A stretch of DNA of 64,000 nt from Bermanella sp036960565 (GCA_036960565.1 JBALXQ010000015.1:43119-107118), one strand, 5' to 3'. Counted from the first letter of the stretch, positions 34,506-43,662 are shown. The notes: generated from the sequence alone by a model not told the origin. Numbers and translations: made by a program.

Positions 34506-35165
34506 TTAATCAAAACCACATATCTTCATGCCTTTTTGAACGGCAGGGCGGGCTAGGCAGGCACTGAGCCAGCGATTAACATTTTTAAATTTCTCCATTT
34601 CCAATAAATCACCCGCCTTATAAAACTCAGTTAAGCAATTAACCCAGGGAAATATGGCAATGTCAGCAATGCTGTATTGGTTGTTGGCGATGTAGTCTTG
34701 GCCTTCCAGTTTATCTTCAAGCACTTGTACCAACCTAACAGTTTCCTTTGTGTAACGCTCAATCGGGTAGGGGTGATCACAGTTGTCGGTGGCGAAACGT
34801 AAAAAATGACCAAATTGCCCAAACATGGGTCCCACATGTCCCACCTGGAAAAAAAGCCACTGCAAAACTTGCGAATATTCATGGGGATCACTGGGTAGGA
34901 GCTTCCCGCTCTTTTGTGCTAAATACAATAATATGGCCCCTGACTCCATGATGTTAATCGACTTGTTATTGGGGCCGTTAGGATCTTGAATAGCGGGTAT
35001 TTTGGAATTGGGGTTGAGCCGTATAAACTCTTCACTGAACTGATCCCCCTCCATAATGTTTATTTTATGGGCGTCATACTCAATCCCCATTTCTTCTAAT
35101 GCGATAGAGGCCTTAACGCCATTTGGGGTCGCTAACGAGTAAAGTTGAATTTTTAGTGTCGACAT
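34506..35165 (-). CDS. Glutathione S-transferase, Ure2p/YfcG-like
   Basis: A 219-residue GST. The thioredoxin-like N-terminal domain has YSLATPNGVKASIALEEMG, with the T-P-N-G active-site layout of nu-class GSTs, then LNPNSKIPAIQD and the glutathione-binding MESGAILLYLA. The helical C-terminal domain has LQWLFFQVGHVGPMFGQ, typical of YfcG/YghU-like disulfide-bond oxidoreductases. Cytosolic. It is a single gene with no obvious operon partner. Confidence 0.9.
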   Translation of the reverse strand: MSTLKIQLYSLATPNGVKASIALEEMGIEYDAHKINIMEGDQFSEEFIRLNPNSKIPAIQDPNGPNNKSINIMESGAILLYLAQKSGKLLPSDPHEYSQVLQWLFFQVGHVGPMFGQFGHFLRFATDNCDHPYPIERYTKETVRLVQVLEDKLEGQDYIANNQYSIADIAIFPWVNCLTEFYKAGDLLEMEKFKNVNRWLSACLARPAVQKGMKICGFD

Positions 35166-35307
35166 GTGATTGCCCGAGTTTGTTATGGAATTTATCTCGC
35201 CATACTCTCGTGCTTGAATGACGCGATCAAGCTAATCCATCAGGATAGAGAGTTCAGCGAATGAAACAATTCTACTTTTGTAAATAGTTCTGTACAGACA
35301 AATCGGG

Positions 35308-35814
35308 TTACTGTTTATTTAATCGTTGATAGATCAAATGGTCGATACTGGCTTTTCCGCCGCCTAAAAATAACAAAGGCATAAATAAAATACTGTATAA
35401 AAGTGGCAGTTTATAATTGCCAAATCCCTTGTCGGTAATGGCGTAGCCGTTAAGCATCTGGGCAAAAGAATCCCAGCCCTCTGGCGGCACATGCACTGCA
35501 AGTGTGGCAACTAGGGTTAATATTAATAAAGATAAGGATACATAGCGCACCCCTAGGCCAAGCAGCAGAGCGACGGCCCCAAGTAACTCGAACCAGGTGG
35601 CCATGAACCAACTAATTTGTGTATCCAATACGTTAAAAGGAAATGGAAAGTTTCCTTGAATATGATGAAACCAGTTTTCTCCTGAGAATTTTTGTGCACC
35701 CGCCTCCCAGTACTCCCAAGCCAAAATTGCGCGCACCAATAATAGGGGAAGAAATTGCCCAATTAAATTAAGCTTCTCCCTAAATAATTGCTCCAGTTTA
35801 AGAAGTTTTTTCAT
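35308..35814 (-). CDS. DoxX-family membrane protein
   Basis: A 168-residue inner-membrane protein with four hydrophobic helices. LLLVRAILAWEYWEAGAQKFSGE, ISWFMATWFELLGAVALLLGLGVR and the C-terminal GNYKLPLLYSILFMPLLFLGGG match DoxX-family proteins. Members are subunits or helpers of quinol oxidation or thiosulfate oxidation in a few cases, but most are uncharacterised. It lies 68 bases after the next minus-strand gene. Confidence 0.85.
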   Translation of the reverse strand: MKKLLKLEQLFREKLNLIGQFLPLLLVRAILAWEYWEAGAQKFSGENWFHHIQGNFPFPFNVLDTQISWFMATWFELLGAVALLLGLGVRYVSLSLLILTLVATLAVHVPPEGWDSFAQMLNGYAITDKGFGNYKLPLLYSILFMPLLFLGGGKASIDHLIYQRLNKQ

Positions 35815-35882
35815 GCTGCCTCCTATCTAAATATAACAGAGCAATCACTTACCGCTTTTATAATTGGCTGGCCTATTTGAGG

Positions 35883-36257
35883 TTATTGGCGCCAAATGGA
35901 TTCATAATGACCCAAGGATTCACCTTGTTGGACCTGTAACTCGGAAACATTAATGCTGTTTTTTTCTTTATTTAGTTGGCCAATGATAATGACGCGCCTG
36001 GAGACATATCGCAGTAGAATGTCACGGCTAATGCCGGTTAATAGAAAATATTGTTTATCACCGGTAAGCAAGGCAAAGCTGTTTTCTTCACTGAGGTGTT
36101 GTTCAATTTTTTCAAGTGGGCATAGGTGACCATACTCGGCACAATTCGCACCTGAAATTTGCCCAATAAACGCATCAGACCATGATAATGGGCTCAACCC
36201 AAATAAGGCGATGAAAATGTAAACTGGGGTGCATAGCTTGGAAATGCATTTAAGCAT
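35883..36257 (-). CDS. Small secreted protein, function unknown
   Basis: 124 residues from ATG 36257, which has GGAAGATACC as ribosome site; a longer in-frame TTG start at 36272 is less likely. A signal peptide (VYIFIALFGLSPLSWS-D) is followed by a small domain with C-x5-C in ANCAEYGHLCPLEK, then YFLLTGISRDILLRYVSRRVIIIGQL. The pattern suggests an OB-like periplasmic domain with one disulfide. I do not recognise the family. It probably shares a transcript with the DoxX gene. Confidence 0.7.
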   Translation of the reverse strand: MLKCISKLCTPVYIFIALFGLSPLSWSDAFIGQISGANCAEYGHLCPLEKIEQHLSEENSFALLTGDKQYFLLTGISRDILLRYVSRRVIIIGQLNKEKNSINVSELQVQQGESLGHYESIWRQ

Positions 36258-36435
36258 AATGGTATCTTCCAAAGAATAAGGGTGCGGCTTGGAATGAGGG
36301 CTATTGTTACAGAGTAGACGCCCTTAAGAGTGGCGTCGAATGTCTTGTTTGTTGGGCCTTTATTGGTGGCTGGTCTAAAATTGAGAGGCGTTTGCTTTTA
36401 TTCGATTTGTTTACTTAATTCATTGAGCAGCTTAT

Positions 36436-37185
36436 ATGCCTGCATTATTGAAATTTATCATTGTTCATTTTTTGCTGTTGGCGGCTGTCAGTGCCTGTGC
36501 CAAGGAAACTCTGAGGTTTAGCATAATAGAAAATTCTTCTGCTATGCATTATGTTATTCCCGTGCTGAAATCAGCCTATAAACAGCTGGGCATAGAGGTA
36601 GACTTTGTAGAGTACCCAGCATCACGAGCTTTATTCGAATCTAGAAGTGGCACCTTGGATGGGGAAGCATTTCGTACCATTAAATTTAAAGACAGCGCTT
36701 ATAAATTAATTCGCATTGATGTGGCCATTGCCGAAATAGAATGGTGGATTTATTCAAAGTATCTTAATTTTAAGATAAAAGGTGTAGAGAGCTTGCAACA
36801 ATATCGGGTGAGTACACGTCGTGGTGTGGTGGTGGCTGACAAGATATCCGATCACGCCAGAGAAAAACTAATCGTGAATACTTATGCATTGGCTCTTGAA
36901 ACACTAGCCGCTGCTCGTGTGGATTTAGCCTTAGTACCAAAAATATCCGCGATGTCTTTACTTAAAGATAAAACGCTAAAGGTGCATCCATTAAAACCGG
37001 CCATTCGGGTGGACAAGGTGTATCACTTTTTACATATCAAGCATCGGGACCTAGTGCCCAAAATACAAAGGGTATTACAAGAGATGAATCAGCGCGGTGA
37101 CTTACAAAAAAGTTGGCGGCAAACAGAAGCTGGCTTGCTTGAATGTGAACAGACTGTTGCGCAAAAATTAAGCCCAACTTGCTGA
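36436..37185 (+). CDS. Periplasmic solute-binding protein (SBP_bac_3 type), divergent
   Basis: A 249-residue protein with a signal peptide (IIVHFLLLAAVSACA). It is the most divergent of the set. YVIPVLKSAYKQLGIEVDFVEYPASRALFESRSGTLDGEAFR keeps the family fold, and VSTRRGVVVADKISDHAREK stands for the hinge strand. YPASRALFE replaces the PWKR motif. No transporter genes are near; the surrounding genes are on other transcripts. Ligand unknown. Confidence 0.75.
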   Translation: MPALLKFIIVHFLLLAAVSACAKETLRFSIIENSSAMHYVIPVLKSAYKQLGIEVDFVEYPASRALFESRSGTLDGEAFRTIKFKDSAYKLIRIDVAIAEIEWWIYSKYLNFKIKGVESLQQYRVSTRRGVVVADKISDHAREKLIVNTYALALETLAAARVDLALVPKISAMSLLKDKTLKVHPLKPAIRVDKVYHFLHIKHRDLVPKIQRVLQEMNQRGDLQKSWRQTEAGLLECEQTVAQKLSPTC

Positions 37186-37396
37186 AAGTCATCTTTAATT
37201 ATGGTTTCGAATAACATCTATACTTGCACTGATCTTGTGCAAATTAACTTTATAATGCTTAGCGCTAGAGCGATTTAGGGCTCATTTTACGGGTTTAAAA
37301 ACCTTCTATCATAATTCCCAAATATGCTTATAAATAACTGGCGGCCAAGCCAGTCTAAGACTATTATGCGGCGCTTAAATATAGGTGAGAGTAAGC

Positions 37397-38164
37397 ATGG
37401 CCAAGCAGCGTTTAAAACTCGTCATTCCAGGCAGTCACGGTTTGAATATCGCTGCTATCTTAGAAACGCCAGAGCTGGAACCTAAAGCTTACGTTTTATA
37501 TGCTCACTGCTTTACCTGTGGCAAGGACAATATGGCTGCTTCGAGAATATCTCGTGGCATGGTGGCACAGGGCTTTGCTGTGATGCGTTTGGATTTCACC
37601 GGTATTGGCGCCAGCGATGGTGAGTTTGCCGATTCCAACTTCTCAAGCAATGTACAAGATTTAAAGCACTGCAGTGACTATTTGCGTGAGCATTATCAGG
37701 CTCCGTCTATTCTAATTGGTCACAGCTTTGGTGGTGCAGCAGTGTTGGCGGCGGCCGGAGACATTAAAGAAGTGGCTGGTGTCGTGACTATTGCAGCCCC
37801 GTCTAATCCAAGGCATGTATGTAAGCAATTCATTGATGATATCGATACCATCGAAACTCAAGGTGAGGCCTTGGTGAGTTTGTCGGGCAGACCTTTTACC
37901 ATTAAAAAGCAGTTCCTAGATGATCTTGCCCTGCAAAACCAAGATGAAAAAATTAAGAAGCTTAAAAAGCCTTTGTTAATTTTTCATTCGCCTGTGGATC
38001 AAACGGTATTAATTAAAGAAGCGGAGCACATTTACAATACTGCTATGCATCCTAAGAGTTTTGTGAGCCTAGACAGTGCCGATCATCTGCTAACTAAAGC
38101 TAAAGATGCTCAGTATGTTTCTGCCTCTATTGCAGCTTGGGTGAGCTTATACCTAAGCGAGTAA
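37397..38164 (+). CDS. Alpha/beta hydrolase of the OsmC-partner type
   Basis: 255 residues from ATG 37397 (ribosome site GGTGAGAG). YAHCFTCGKDNMAASRISRGM, LDFTGIGASDGEF, the nucleophile elbow LIGHSFGGAAV, the acid in FHSPVDQTV and the His in SADHLLTK give a full Ser-Asp-His triad. This subtype (HCFTC) is often found fused to an OsmC peroxidase domain; here the OsmC part is absent, not fused and not adjacent. Cytosolic. Followed by a good terminator. Confidence 0.88.
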   Translation: MAKQRLKLVIPGSHGLNIAAILETPELEPKAYVLYAHCFTCGKDNMAASRISRGMVAQGFAVMRLDFTGIGASDGEFADSNFSSNVQDLKHCSDYLREHYQAPSILIGHSFGGAAVLAAAGDIKEVAGVVTIAAPSNPRHVCKQFIDDIDTIETQGEALVSLSGRPFTIKKQFLDDLALQNQDEKIKKLKKPLLIFHSPVDQTVLIKEAEHIYNTAMHPKSFVSLDSADHLLTKAKDAQYVSASIAAWVSLYLSE

Positions 38165-38181
38165 TTTATTCGCTTTAAACC

Positions 38182-38213
38182 GCAGGCTTTACGCCAATAG
38201 CCTGCTGCTCTTC
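38182..38213 (+). terminator. Intrinsic terminator after the hydrolase gene
   Basis: Arms GCAGGCT (38182-38188) and AGCCTGC (38199-38205) enclose a 10-base loop, followed by TGCTCTTCTT. It lies 18 bases after the hydrolase stop and may also serve the convergent DUF5062 gene poorly. Confidence 0.7.
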
Positions 38214-38237
38214 TTAAATATTATCCCCTCTATACAG

Positions 38238-38498
38238 CTAATTTAATAGAGCATGATCCTGGGGTAGCTTGCGAGAGATCCATAACGCCAGTTTATGTTT
38301 CATATTTGGCCCGTTTTCCTGACCTTTAGCCAGTGCCTGAATTTGCTTGTCGTGAACCAGTAGGCGATAAAGGTAGGTGGTTTTATCCTTGGCTGAGTCG
38401 CTAGTTTCAAACTCACCTACGCCCCGAGCCTTTGCATAGACGGCTCCAACACGTAGGGCTTCAGTCACCAACTCTGCTTCATTTTTTATCTTTTTCAT
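38238..38498 (-). CDS. DUF5062-like small protein
   Basis: An 86-residue protein: KKIKNEAELVTEALRVGAVYAKARG, TYLYRLLVHDKQIQALAKGQE and MKHKLALWISRKLP. It resembles the DUF5062 family known from Vibrio and related Gammaproteobacteria. No function is established. No signal peptide or membrane segment. Convergent with the upstream hydrolase. Confidence 0.75.
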   Translation of the reverse strand: MKKIKNEAELVTEALRVGAVYAKARGVGEFETSDSAKDKTTYLYRLLVHDKQIQALAKGQENGPNMKHKLALWISRKLPQDHALLN

Positions 38499-38700
38499 AA
38501 AGCCAGTTCTTATTATCCAAATGAAAGACGATTTTTAGCTTTTCATACTACTGCGCATTCTTTCTGGTGGGAAGCCCAGAAATTTAAAGTAGGGGATGGG
38601 TAATTTAATGAGCTGATTAGTCCCAACAGTCATTATTTGAGGGTTCTGTAATGAACTATACTGTCTAGATTCTTCTGTGGCTTAATGTAAGGGTAGGTAG

Positions 38701-39480
38701 ATGGTTTATAGATCGTTTGTTTGCTTATTACTTTTGTGTATATCCATCTCTATTCAGGCTCAAACTGTATTTAAAGTGGCCTATGATACCGACATTCAAT
38801 TTCCTTATTATTTAGGGCAAACATCCCAAGTATTAACGCATAACCCCGGCGCTATTGTGGAGCTTATTCGGCTGCTGGAGGGAAAAGTACCGGGCTTAAA
38901 AATTGAATTAGTGCGCTATCCTTGGAAGCGCTGCCTGCGAAATCTGAAGGCTGGTTATGTGGATGCAGTATTCAATTCTTCGTTTAAGGAAGAGCGACGT
39001 CAGTTTGGTCAATACCCCATGAAAAATGGCGTAGTAGATAGTGATCGGCGTATTACCACTATGTCTTATTATTTTTATAAAAAGAAGGAGACTGCGTTTT
39101 CCTGGAATGGTAAAGCTGTTTCTGATTCCTCAATGAATATAGGGGCACCACTTGGATTCTCAATTGTTGATGATTTAAACCGAATGAATCTTAAAGTGAT
39201 TCAAACTCATGCAACGCTTTCAAATTTGCAAAAGCTACTGCGCGATATGGTGCGTGTAGTGGCATTGCAGGATATAACTGGTGACTACTATTTAAAACAC
39301 TTTAATCAATTTAAAGGTCTAGTAAAAGTACAGCCCGCTGTTAAAACTAAATCTTATTATTTGATGATCTCCCATCAATTTAAGGAAAAAAATCCTAAGC
39401 TATCCGAAAAAATATGGGATGCGCTAGCGAAGCTTAGAAAAGAGGAGTTGGCTAATCTCACTGCTAAATACTTGAATTAG
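38701..39480 (+). CDS. Periplasmic solute-binding protein (SBP_bac_3 type)
   Basis: A 259-residue protein with a signal peptide (VCLLLLCISISIQAQ). The segment ELVRYPWKRCLRNLKAGYVDAVFN shares the PWKR-C motif with the protein at 715, so these form a subgroup. NIGAPLGFSIVDDLNRMN and LVKVQPAVKTKSYYLMISHQF follow. Ribosome site GTAGGTAG lies just before ATG 38701. It is a lone gene with no transport partners. Confidence 0.82.
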   Translation: MVYRSFVCLLLLCISISIQAQTVFKVAYDTDIQFPYYLGQTSQVLTHNPGAIVELIRLLEGKVPGLKIELVRYPWKRCLRNLKAGYVDAVFNSSFKEERRQFGQYPMKNGVVDSDRRITTMSYYFYKKKETAFSWNGKAVSDSSMNIGAPLGFSIVDDLNRMNLKVIQTHATLSNLQKLLRDMVRVVALQDITGDYYLKHFNQFKGLVKVQPAVKTKSYYLMISHQFKEKNPKLSEKIWDALAKLRKEELANLTAKYLN

Positions 39481-39525
39481 CCGACTTACATATTTTTAAA
39501 AGTGAATTGCAATCTCGTGTTGAGG

Positions 39526-39930
39526 TTATTGCTTAAGCACGGTAAACACGCCACTGGCACGGGCAATGCGATTACCATTCACATAAAAATAACAGTTAGC
39601 AAATGCTATATTCCGTCCTACCTTTTGTACATCGCTTTCTATGGTAATCCAGTCATTTAATTTTGCGGCACCTGCATAATCTATAGTGAGGCTAGCGGTT
39701 ACCAGTGGCACAGGTTCCTTACCTGAAAACGCTGCGCTATAACCCAGAGCCACATCGGCTAAACTACTTAAAACACCACCATGAACTAAGCCCCGGGCGT
39801 TACAGTGTTTTTCTTGTGCCGTAAATCCTATGACAATCTCGTTAGAGCTACGCTTGTTGTAAATAGGACCTAATAAATCTAAAAACGGGCTGCTTCTAAA
39901 TAAGGGCTCAAATCCATCCGGTAAACTCAT
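39526..39930 (-). CDS. PaaI-family hotdog thioesterase
   Basis: A 134-residue protein with the PaaI-type signature KHCNARGLVHGGVLSSLADVALGYSAA and VTASLTIDYAGAAKLNDWI. G-G in VHGGVLS and the Asp in LADVAL are the family catalytic region. Such enzymes hydrolyse acyl-CoA, often aromatic or stalled thioesters. Cytosolic. Single gene; no phenylacetate genes nearby, so the substrate is open. Confidence 0.9.
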   Translation of the reverse strand: MSLPDGFEPLFRSSPFLDLLGPIYNKRSSNEIVIGFTAQEKHCNARGLVHGGVLSSLADVALGYSAAFSGKEPVPLVTASLTIDYAGAAKLNDWITIESDVQKVGRNIAFANCYFYVNGNRIARASGVFTVLKQ

Positions 39931-39997
39931 ACTCGTTTCTCTTATTTATTTAAATATTTCGTCATTAATAAATGAACGCCCAAATTAGCTGACGCCT

Positions 39998-40762
39998 TTA
40001 TCCTCGCTTTAAATCTAATACAGCGTCAATATCCAGTGCGCCATCATAAAGGCAGAAGCCAGCATTTTTAGTGATCGATGCATGCATGGCCATGCGGTCG
40101 GCCAGTTCGTTGCCTTCTATTCCTACGTGAGCACTCACGTGTGATATGAGTAAATCTTTGCTTAAAAGGTTAAACAATTCATGGGCCTGCTGAATGATCG
40201 CAAGATTCTTAATTTCCCCTGTTTTTCTTTTCCAGCTGCTTTTTTTCCAGCCAAAGGCCCAATTGGTGATGCAGTTAATAGCGTATTGAGAGTCGCATAA
40301 TATTTGTACGCTTTTGTTTTCTAGCATGTATTTTTGCGCAATGAGTAGCGACTGATGCAGTGCATTTAGCTCAGCTGTATTGTTGGTGCCTTTAGCGCTG
40401 TAAAGTCCATTCCACAGTTGCGTCAATTGTTCTTTTTCATAAACGGCTACACCAGAACCAGATTCCCCTGGGTTTGGATCGCAGGCGCCATCGCAATATA
40501 TTTTCACATCGGTAGCCACCTGGTTTTGCGTGGGCGCTGCTTGTTTTTTGGTGTTAGCTTTAGTGCTGGCTTTAACATTTGGTTGTGAGGCGCTACCTTG
40601 TATTACTTTGCCTGCCTTAAAGGCGGCCTGGGCTTCTTGTTCACTTGGAAATGATTTGTATTTGGCTTGGGGGAACTTATCCACCTGCTTTTTGGTGTAG
40701 GCCCAATCCGTAAAAACCCCGGTTTCACGTCCTGCCCAAACCACATAAAACTTTTTTGCCAT
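39998..40762 (-). CDS. rnhA: Ribonuclease HI with N-terminal viroplasmin domain
   Basis: 254 residues from ATG 40762 (MAKKFYVVWAGRETGVFTDW), chosen because the viroplasmin/hybrid-binding domain begins there; longer frames upstream add only unrelated residues. Residues 1-55 bind RNA-DNA hybrids. A lysine-rich linker leads to the RNase H fold with D91 (YCDGACDPNPG), E131 (NTAEL), D157 (LCDSQ) and D222 (ELADRM). It degrades RNA in RNA-DNA hybrids. A second, typical bacterial rnhA is probably elsewhere. Confidence 0.93.
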   Translation of the reverse strand: MAKKFYVVWAGRETGVFTDWAYTKKQVDKFPQAKYKSFPSEQEAQAAFKAGKVIQGSASQPNVKASTKANTKKQAAPTQNQVATDVKIYCDGACDPNPGESGSGVAVYEKEQLTQLWNGLYSAKGTNNTAELNALHQSLLIAQKYMLENKSVQILCDSQYAINCITNWAFGWKKSSWKRKTGEIKNLAIIQQAHELFNLLSKDLLISHVSAHVGIEGNELADRMAMHASITKNAGFCLYDGALDIDAVLDLKRG

Positions 40763-41019
40763 GCTCTTTTGCCTTGTTTGAACGGAATAACTCATGTTTA
40801 CCAGCAAGGATACACATAAAATTTCACTAGGTGGCAGGAATATGAGGGCTAGAATAGACTTTTGAGTCTTTCTTTTATGCATTAACCAAGGAGGTTTTAA
40901 ACTACTTTAATTGCTTGGCTATCTATCTGTATTATATTTCTTATAAACTATGAACATTACTTGCCAATAACCCACTAACCAGTATATTGCGGGCTTAACT
41001 GAGTTGAGGTTTTTGTTTT

Positions 41020-41367
41020 ATGTCACAAAAGAAATTCTTGGAATCGGTCGATAAGGTGATTGTGGGTCTTAACCAAGAGCGTGAAGAAACGCAGGTCATG
41101 GCGAAGACTTTTTTCAGGGTACTCACTCATCGTTTGCCTAAAGGCCGCAAGCCAGAAGATGAAGAGATTCAGGCTGCGATAGAACAGCTTAAAGATGTAC
41201 ATCGCATGGCTGGCCTACTAATTTTTGCTACCTTGCCTGGCAGCGTTATTACCTTGCCGGCCATATATGCAGTGGGCCGACGCTATGGCATTGAATTTTT
41301 ACCCAGTGCTTTTCAGAAAAAAGGGGATCAAGAGGGGTTGAAATCAGAAGGTGAGGATAAAAAGTAG
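41020..41367 (+). CDS. LETM1-domain-like small protein
   Basis: A 115-residue protein. EIQAAIEQLKDVHRMAGLLIFATLPGSVITLPAIYAVGRRYGIEFLPSAFQ resembles the LETM1 core, with a hydrophobic helix and a conserved F-L-P-S-x-F ending. The C-terminus is highly charged. Mitochondrial LETM1 takes part in cation exchange; the bacterial short version has no known function. The N-terminal coiled stretch (VDKVIVGLNQEREETQVMAKTFF) may form a helix pair. Isolated gene. Confidence 0.7.
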   Translation: MSQKKFLESVDKVIVGLNQEREETQVMAKTFFRVLTHRLPKGRKPEDEEIQAAIEQLKDVHRMAGLLIFATLPGSVITLPAIYAVGRRYGIEFLPSAFQKKGDQEGLKSEGEDKK

Positions 41368-41407
41368 GAGGGCTAACCTAGTTATAATGTGAAGTTCTTT
41401 TCGGCCA

Positions 41408-41436
41408 TAAAAAAAGGCCCCTAATATGAGACCTTT
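41408..41436 (-). terminator. Intrinsic terminator for the 41462 gene
   Basis: On the minus strand AAAGGTCTC (41436-41428) pairs with GGGGCCTTT (41421-41413), with two G-U pairs, then a T run to 41408. It lies 26 bases past the stop of the small minus-strand gene. Confidence 0.75.
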
Positions 41437-41461
41437 ATATACTTGCTTGCCAAATCTGGCG

Positions 41462-41653
41462 TTACTTCTTGTTGCCTAGGCTAATGTGCTTAGGGCCAGC
41501 AATGCCAATTTGGCCACTTACCCCAGTATTAACCTGCTCAACCGCACCACCTGCTTGCAAGAACGCTCGTGTTTGCTCTTCAATAGTGAGAGAAGTTTCA
41601 ACTGCATCAGGCTCTTTCTTTTTGGCCGTACGGGTTAGTGCTTTTTTCGCCAT
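41462..41653 (-). CDS. Small basic protein, function unknown
   Basis: 63 residues from ATG 41653 (MAKKALTRTAKKKEPD). The basic N-terminus is followed by SLTIEEQTRAFLQAGGAVEQVNTGVSGQIG. The F-L-x-x-G-G-x-V segment recalls the C-terminal part of the RNA-polymerase-binding factor SutA, but the acidic region of SutA is missing and the match is short. Cytosolic. Good terminator downstream supports a real transcript. Confidence 0.65.
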   Translation of the reverse strand: MAKKALTRTAKKKEPDAVETSLTIEEQTRAFLQAGGAVEQVNTGVSGQIGIAGPKHISLGNKK

Positions 41654-41978
41654 TGTATGGGCCTTCAAAGAATTATTTTGGTGGTTAATTATACATAAAT
41701 TGGGCCTACTTTCAGATGTTTTTGTACGACTGCTATAATTATTTGTCATATTGATGCCAATTTTTGGCCACTGTTGTTAAATATTCGTTAAAACCTTCGC
41801 AAACTTATGTAATTTAGCTGTTTTTTAAACAATAGCGATGCATAAGAAGCAAGAGTAAACGCTTAATTTGACGGTTTGAGTTGGGTTTTACCGGCAAAAG
41901 GCTTTTCTGCCATGCATGCCACAGAGCTTTTGCGCTATAATCTGGCACTTTTCCATGATCCAAATTTAGAGTAGCTAT

Positions 41979-42227
41979 ATGAGCATTCAAGAAATATCCC
42001 TGGCCAATAATCAAAAGAAGCGTTTATTGAAGGCGGTTAGAGATCGGGCGGTATTGTTTGCAGATGACAATGGTGAATTGGTGGTTAATGTGGCCAATTA
42101 TGAAGCGCTAAAAGAAGAGTTAATAGCGGCCAGGTCCATTAAGCCTAACCTAGAGTTGACACCTATCGAAGCCATAGTTGGTGAGGGTGTGCTGGACTTT
42201 AGCTCTGAATACTTTGTGTTTATTTAA
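41979..42227 (+). CDS. Small protein, function unknown
   Basis: An 82-residue protein: SIQEISLANNQKKRLLKAVRDRAVLFADDNGELVVNVANYEALKEEL, then a short C-terminal tail rich in acidic residues. It looks like a charged alpha/beta fold with no Cys, His cluster or membrane helix. No family recognised. Coding is plausible because of the length and even codon use, but expression is not proven. Confidence 0.5.
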   Translation: MSIQEISLANNQKKRLLKAVRDRAVLFADDNGELVVNVANYEALKEELIAARSIKPNLELTPIEAIVGEGVLDFSSEYFVFI

Positions 42228-42405
42228 CTTCTTTTTTATAGCTGGCGGATTCACTCTGTAATTGATTGAGCCGCCTCTTATCTGCGCCATTTCCTGCTTC
42301 ATTTCATTTTCAACGCCCCCTAATCCCACAGTGCCTTTTATTTGCAAGTTAATCCTTTTATGGTGTGGTTGGATTAAATCACCAATAAGATAGGGACCGC
42401 ATGTC

Positions 42406-43017
42406 ATGGAAGAATTAAATTCACTTGATGCCATAAGGGCTGTGTTGGGTGAACCTCGCAGCACGGCGCTTAAAAAAATATACTCTGAGTTAAATCCAAG
42501 GATGACAGAATTTATCTCTCGTTCACCCTTAATCATGATGTCGACTGTAGATGAAGACGGATGGCCTACTATATCGCCCCGAGGAGATGTGCCAGGCTTT
42601 GTGCAAAGCCAAGATTCAGGCACGTTACTGATCCCTGAATACAAGGGTAACAAACTGGCATTTTCACTACAGAATTTGCTTGTTAATAATAAAGTCGCTT
42701 TGTTATTTACCCTGCCAGGGGTGAGTGAAGTCTTGCGGGTGCATGGTACTTGCCGAATTTTAAAAGACCCAGAGCTGTGTCGGCAGCTGGCATCAAGCTC
42801 TCAAAATGCTTTGATGGTGATAGAGGTTAGGGTTATTAATGCTTACTTTCATTGTGGTAAGGCCATGTTGCGCAGTCAGGCCTGGAACAGCAAAGCGTGG
42901 CCTGAGCCAATGAAGGTGTCACTGGGCTTAGAGGTGGCTGAAAATACCAAGCAGGATAATGAGTTTGCCGCCGATTATGATAAAGGCGTTAACGAGCGCT
43001 ATGTAACGGATCTTTAA
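42406..43017 (+). CDS. Pyridoxamine 5'-phosphate oxidase-like flavoprotein (MSMEG_1061-like)
   Basis: A 203-residue PPOX split-barrel protein: MTEFISRSPLIMMSTVDEDGWPTISPRGDVPGFV, LLIPEYKGNKLAFSLQNLLVNNKVALLFTLPG, and LRVHGTCRIL. The S-P-R-G-D-x-P-G-F segment is typical of the MSMEG_1061 type that binds FMN or F420-like cofactors. Substrate unknown. Cytosolic; it appears to be a single gene. Confidence 0.85.
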   Translation: MEELNSLDAIRAVLGEPRSTALKKIYSELNPRMTEFISRSPLIMMSTVDEDGWPTISPRGDVPGFVQSQDSGTLLIPEYKGNKLAFSLQNLLVNNKVALLFTLPGVSEVLRVHGTCRILKDPELCRQLASSSQNALMVIEVRVINAYFHCGKAMLRSQAWNSKAWPEPMKVSLGLEVAENTKQDNEFAADYDKGVNERYVTDL

Positions 43018-43185
43018 TTTCCTTTTTGCATTATGCCACTTAACTTGGGAGTCATAATGCGAATATTGTTTTCCTTTCTTTTGATCGTTTGTTTAATCCC
43101 CCGTGACTAGGCTTGCCTTTTATGGAATGGCTATTGCTCTGCTCTAGCTGTGGCTTATGGGTACGGATAAAAACGGGGGGAGAGC

Positions 43186-43662
43186 ATGCAAATTAACTCA
43201 ACAAATTACATTGCCCTATTAGGTTTTGCCGATTACTGCAGCGAAGAAAATATAAGAATGGTGCAAGAAGTCACCTTGGAAATTGCGCAATTGGGTTATG
43301 GCATTTGCATGGGGAATATAAGTGGGACTTTCCATTGGGCCCTTGAAAAAATGGCTGAGTATCAAGGTGAAAGCTTGCTGGTTTTAGAGCGCGAATTGCA
43401 GCAGCCTGTTTATGGTGAGGTGCTGTTGGTGGATAGTGTCGAATTAAAGCATCAGCTGATTGCGAGGATGTGTGTAGGGGCCATTGTCATTGGTGGCGCG
43501 CAGGGAACGGCCCATATAGTTAAGTGTGTGCTGGACCTTGCAAAGCCTATTGCTGTGGTCGATGGCAGTGGCAGCCTAGTGAATCGTTTAACTTATCCTG
43601 CCATTAAGATGGTTCATAGCGCTGGCGCAGCTTGTGATTATGTTTTAAACACACGACATTAA
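43186..43662 (+). CDS. SLOG/LOG-like Rossmann protein
   Basis: A 158-residue protein with YIALLGFADYCSEENIRMVQEV, IAQLGYGICMGNISGTFHWALEKM, and IVIGGAQGTAHIVKCVLDLAKPIAVV. The G-G-x-x-G-T loop and overall order match the TIGR00725/SLOG group of nucleotide-binding Rossmann proteins, related to LOG phosphoribohydrolases. The usual P-G-G-x-G-T is here I-G-G-A-Q-G-T. Activity unknown. It has no partner gene with a nuclease or membrane effector. Confidence 0.75.
   Translation: MQINSTNYIALLGFADYCSEENIRMVQEVTLEIAQLGYGICMGNISGTFHWALEKMAEYQGESLLVLERELQQPVYGEVLLVDSVELKHQLIARMCVGAIVIGGAQGTAHIVKCVLDLAKPIAVVDGSGSLVNRLTYPAIKMVHSAGAACDYVLNTRH

Noticed and set aside
41462..41653. Naming the small basic protein SutA
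   Set aside because: Only the short F-L-x-x-G-G-x-V stretch agrees, and the acidic N-terminal region of SutA is missing.
43028..43060. GCATTATG/CATAATGC inverted repeat after the PPOX gene
   Set aside because: The loop of 17 bases and mixed downstream sequence do not allow a choice between terminator and chance.
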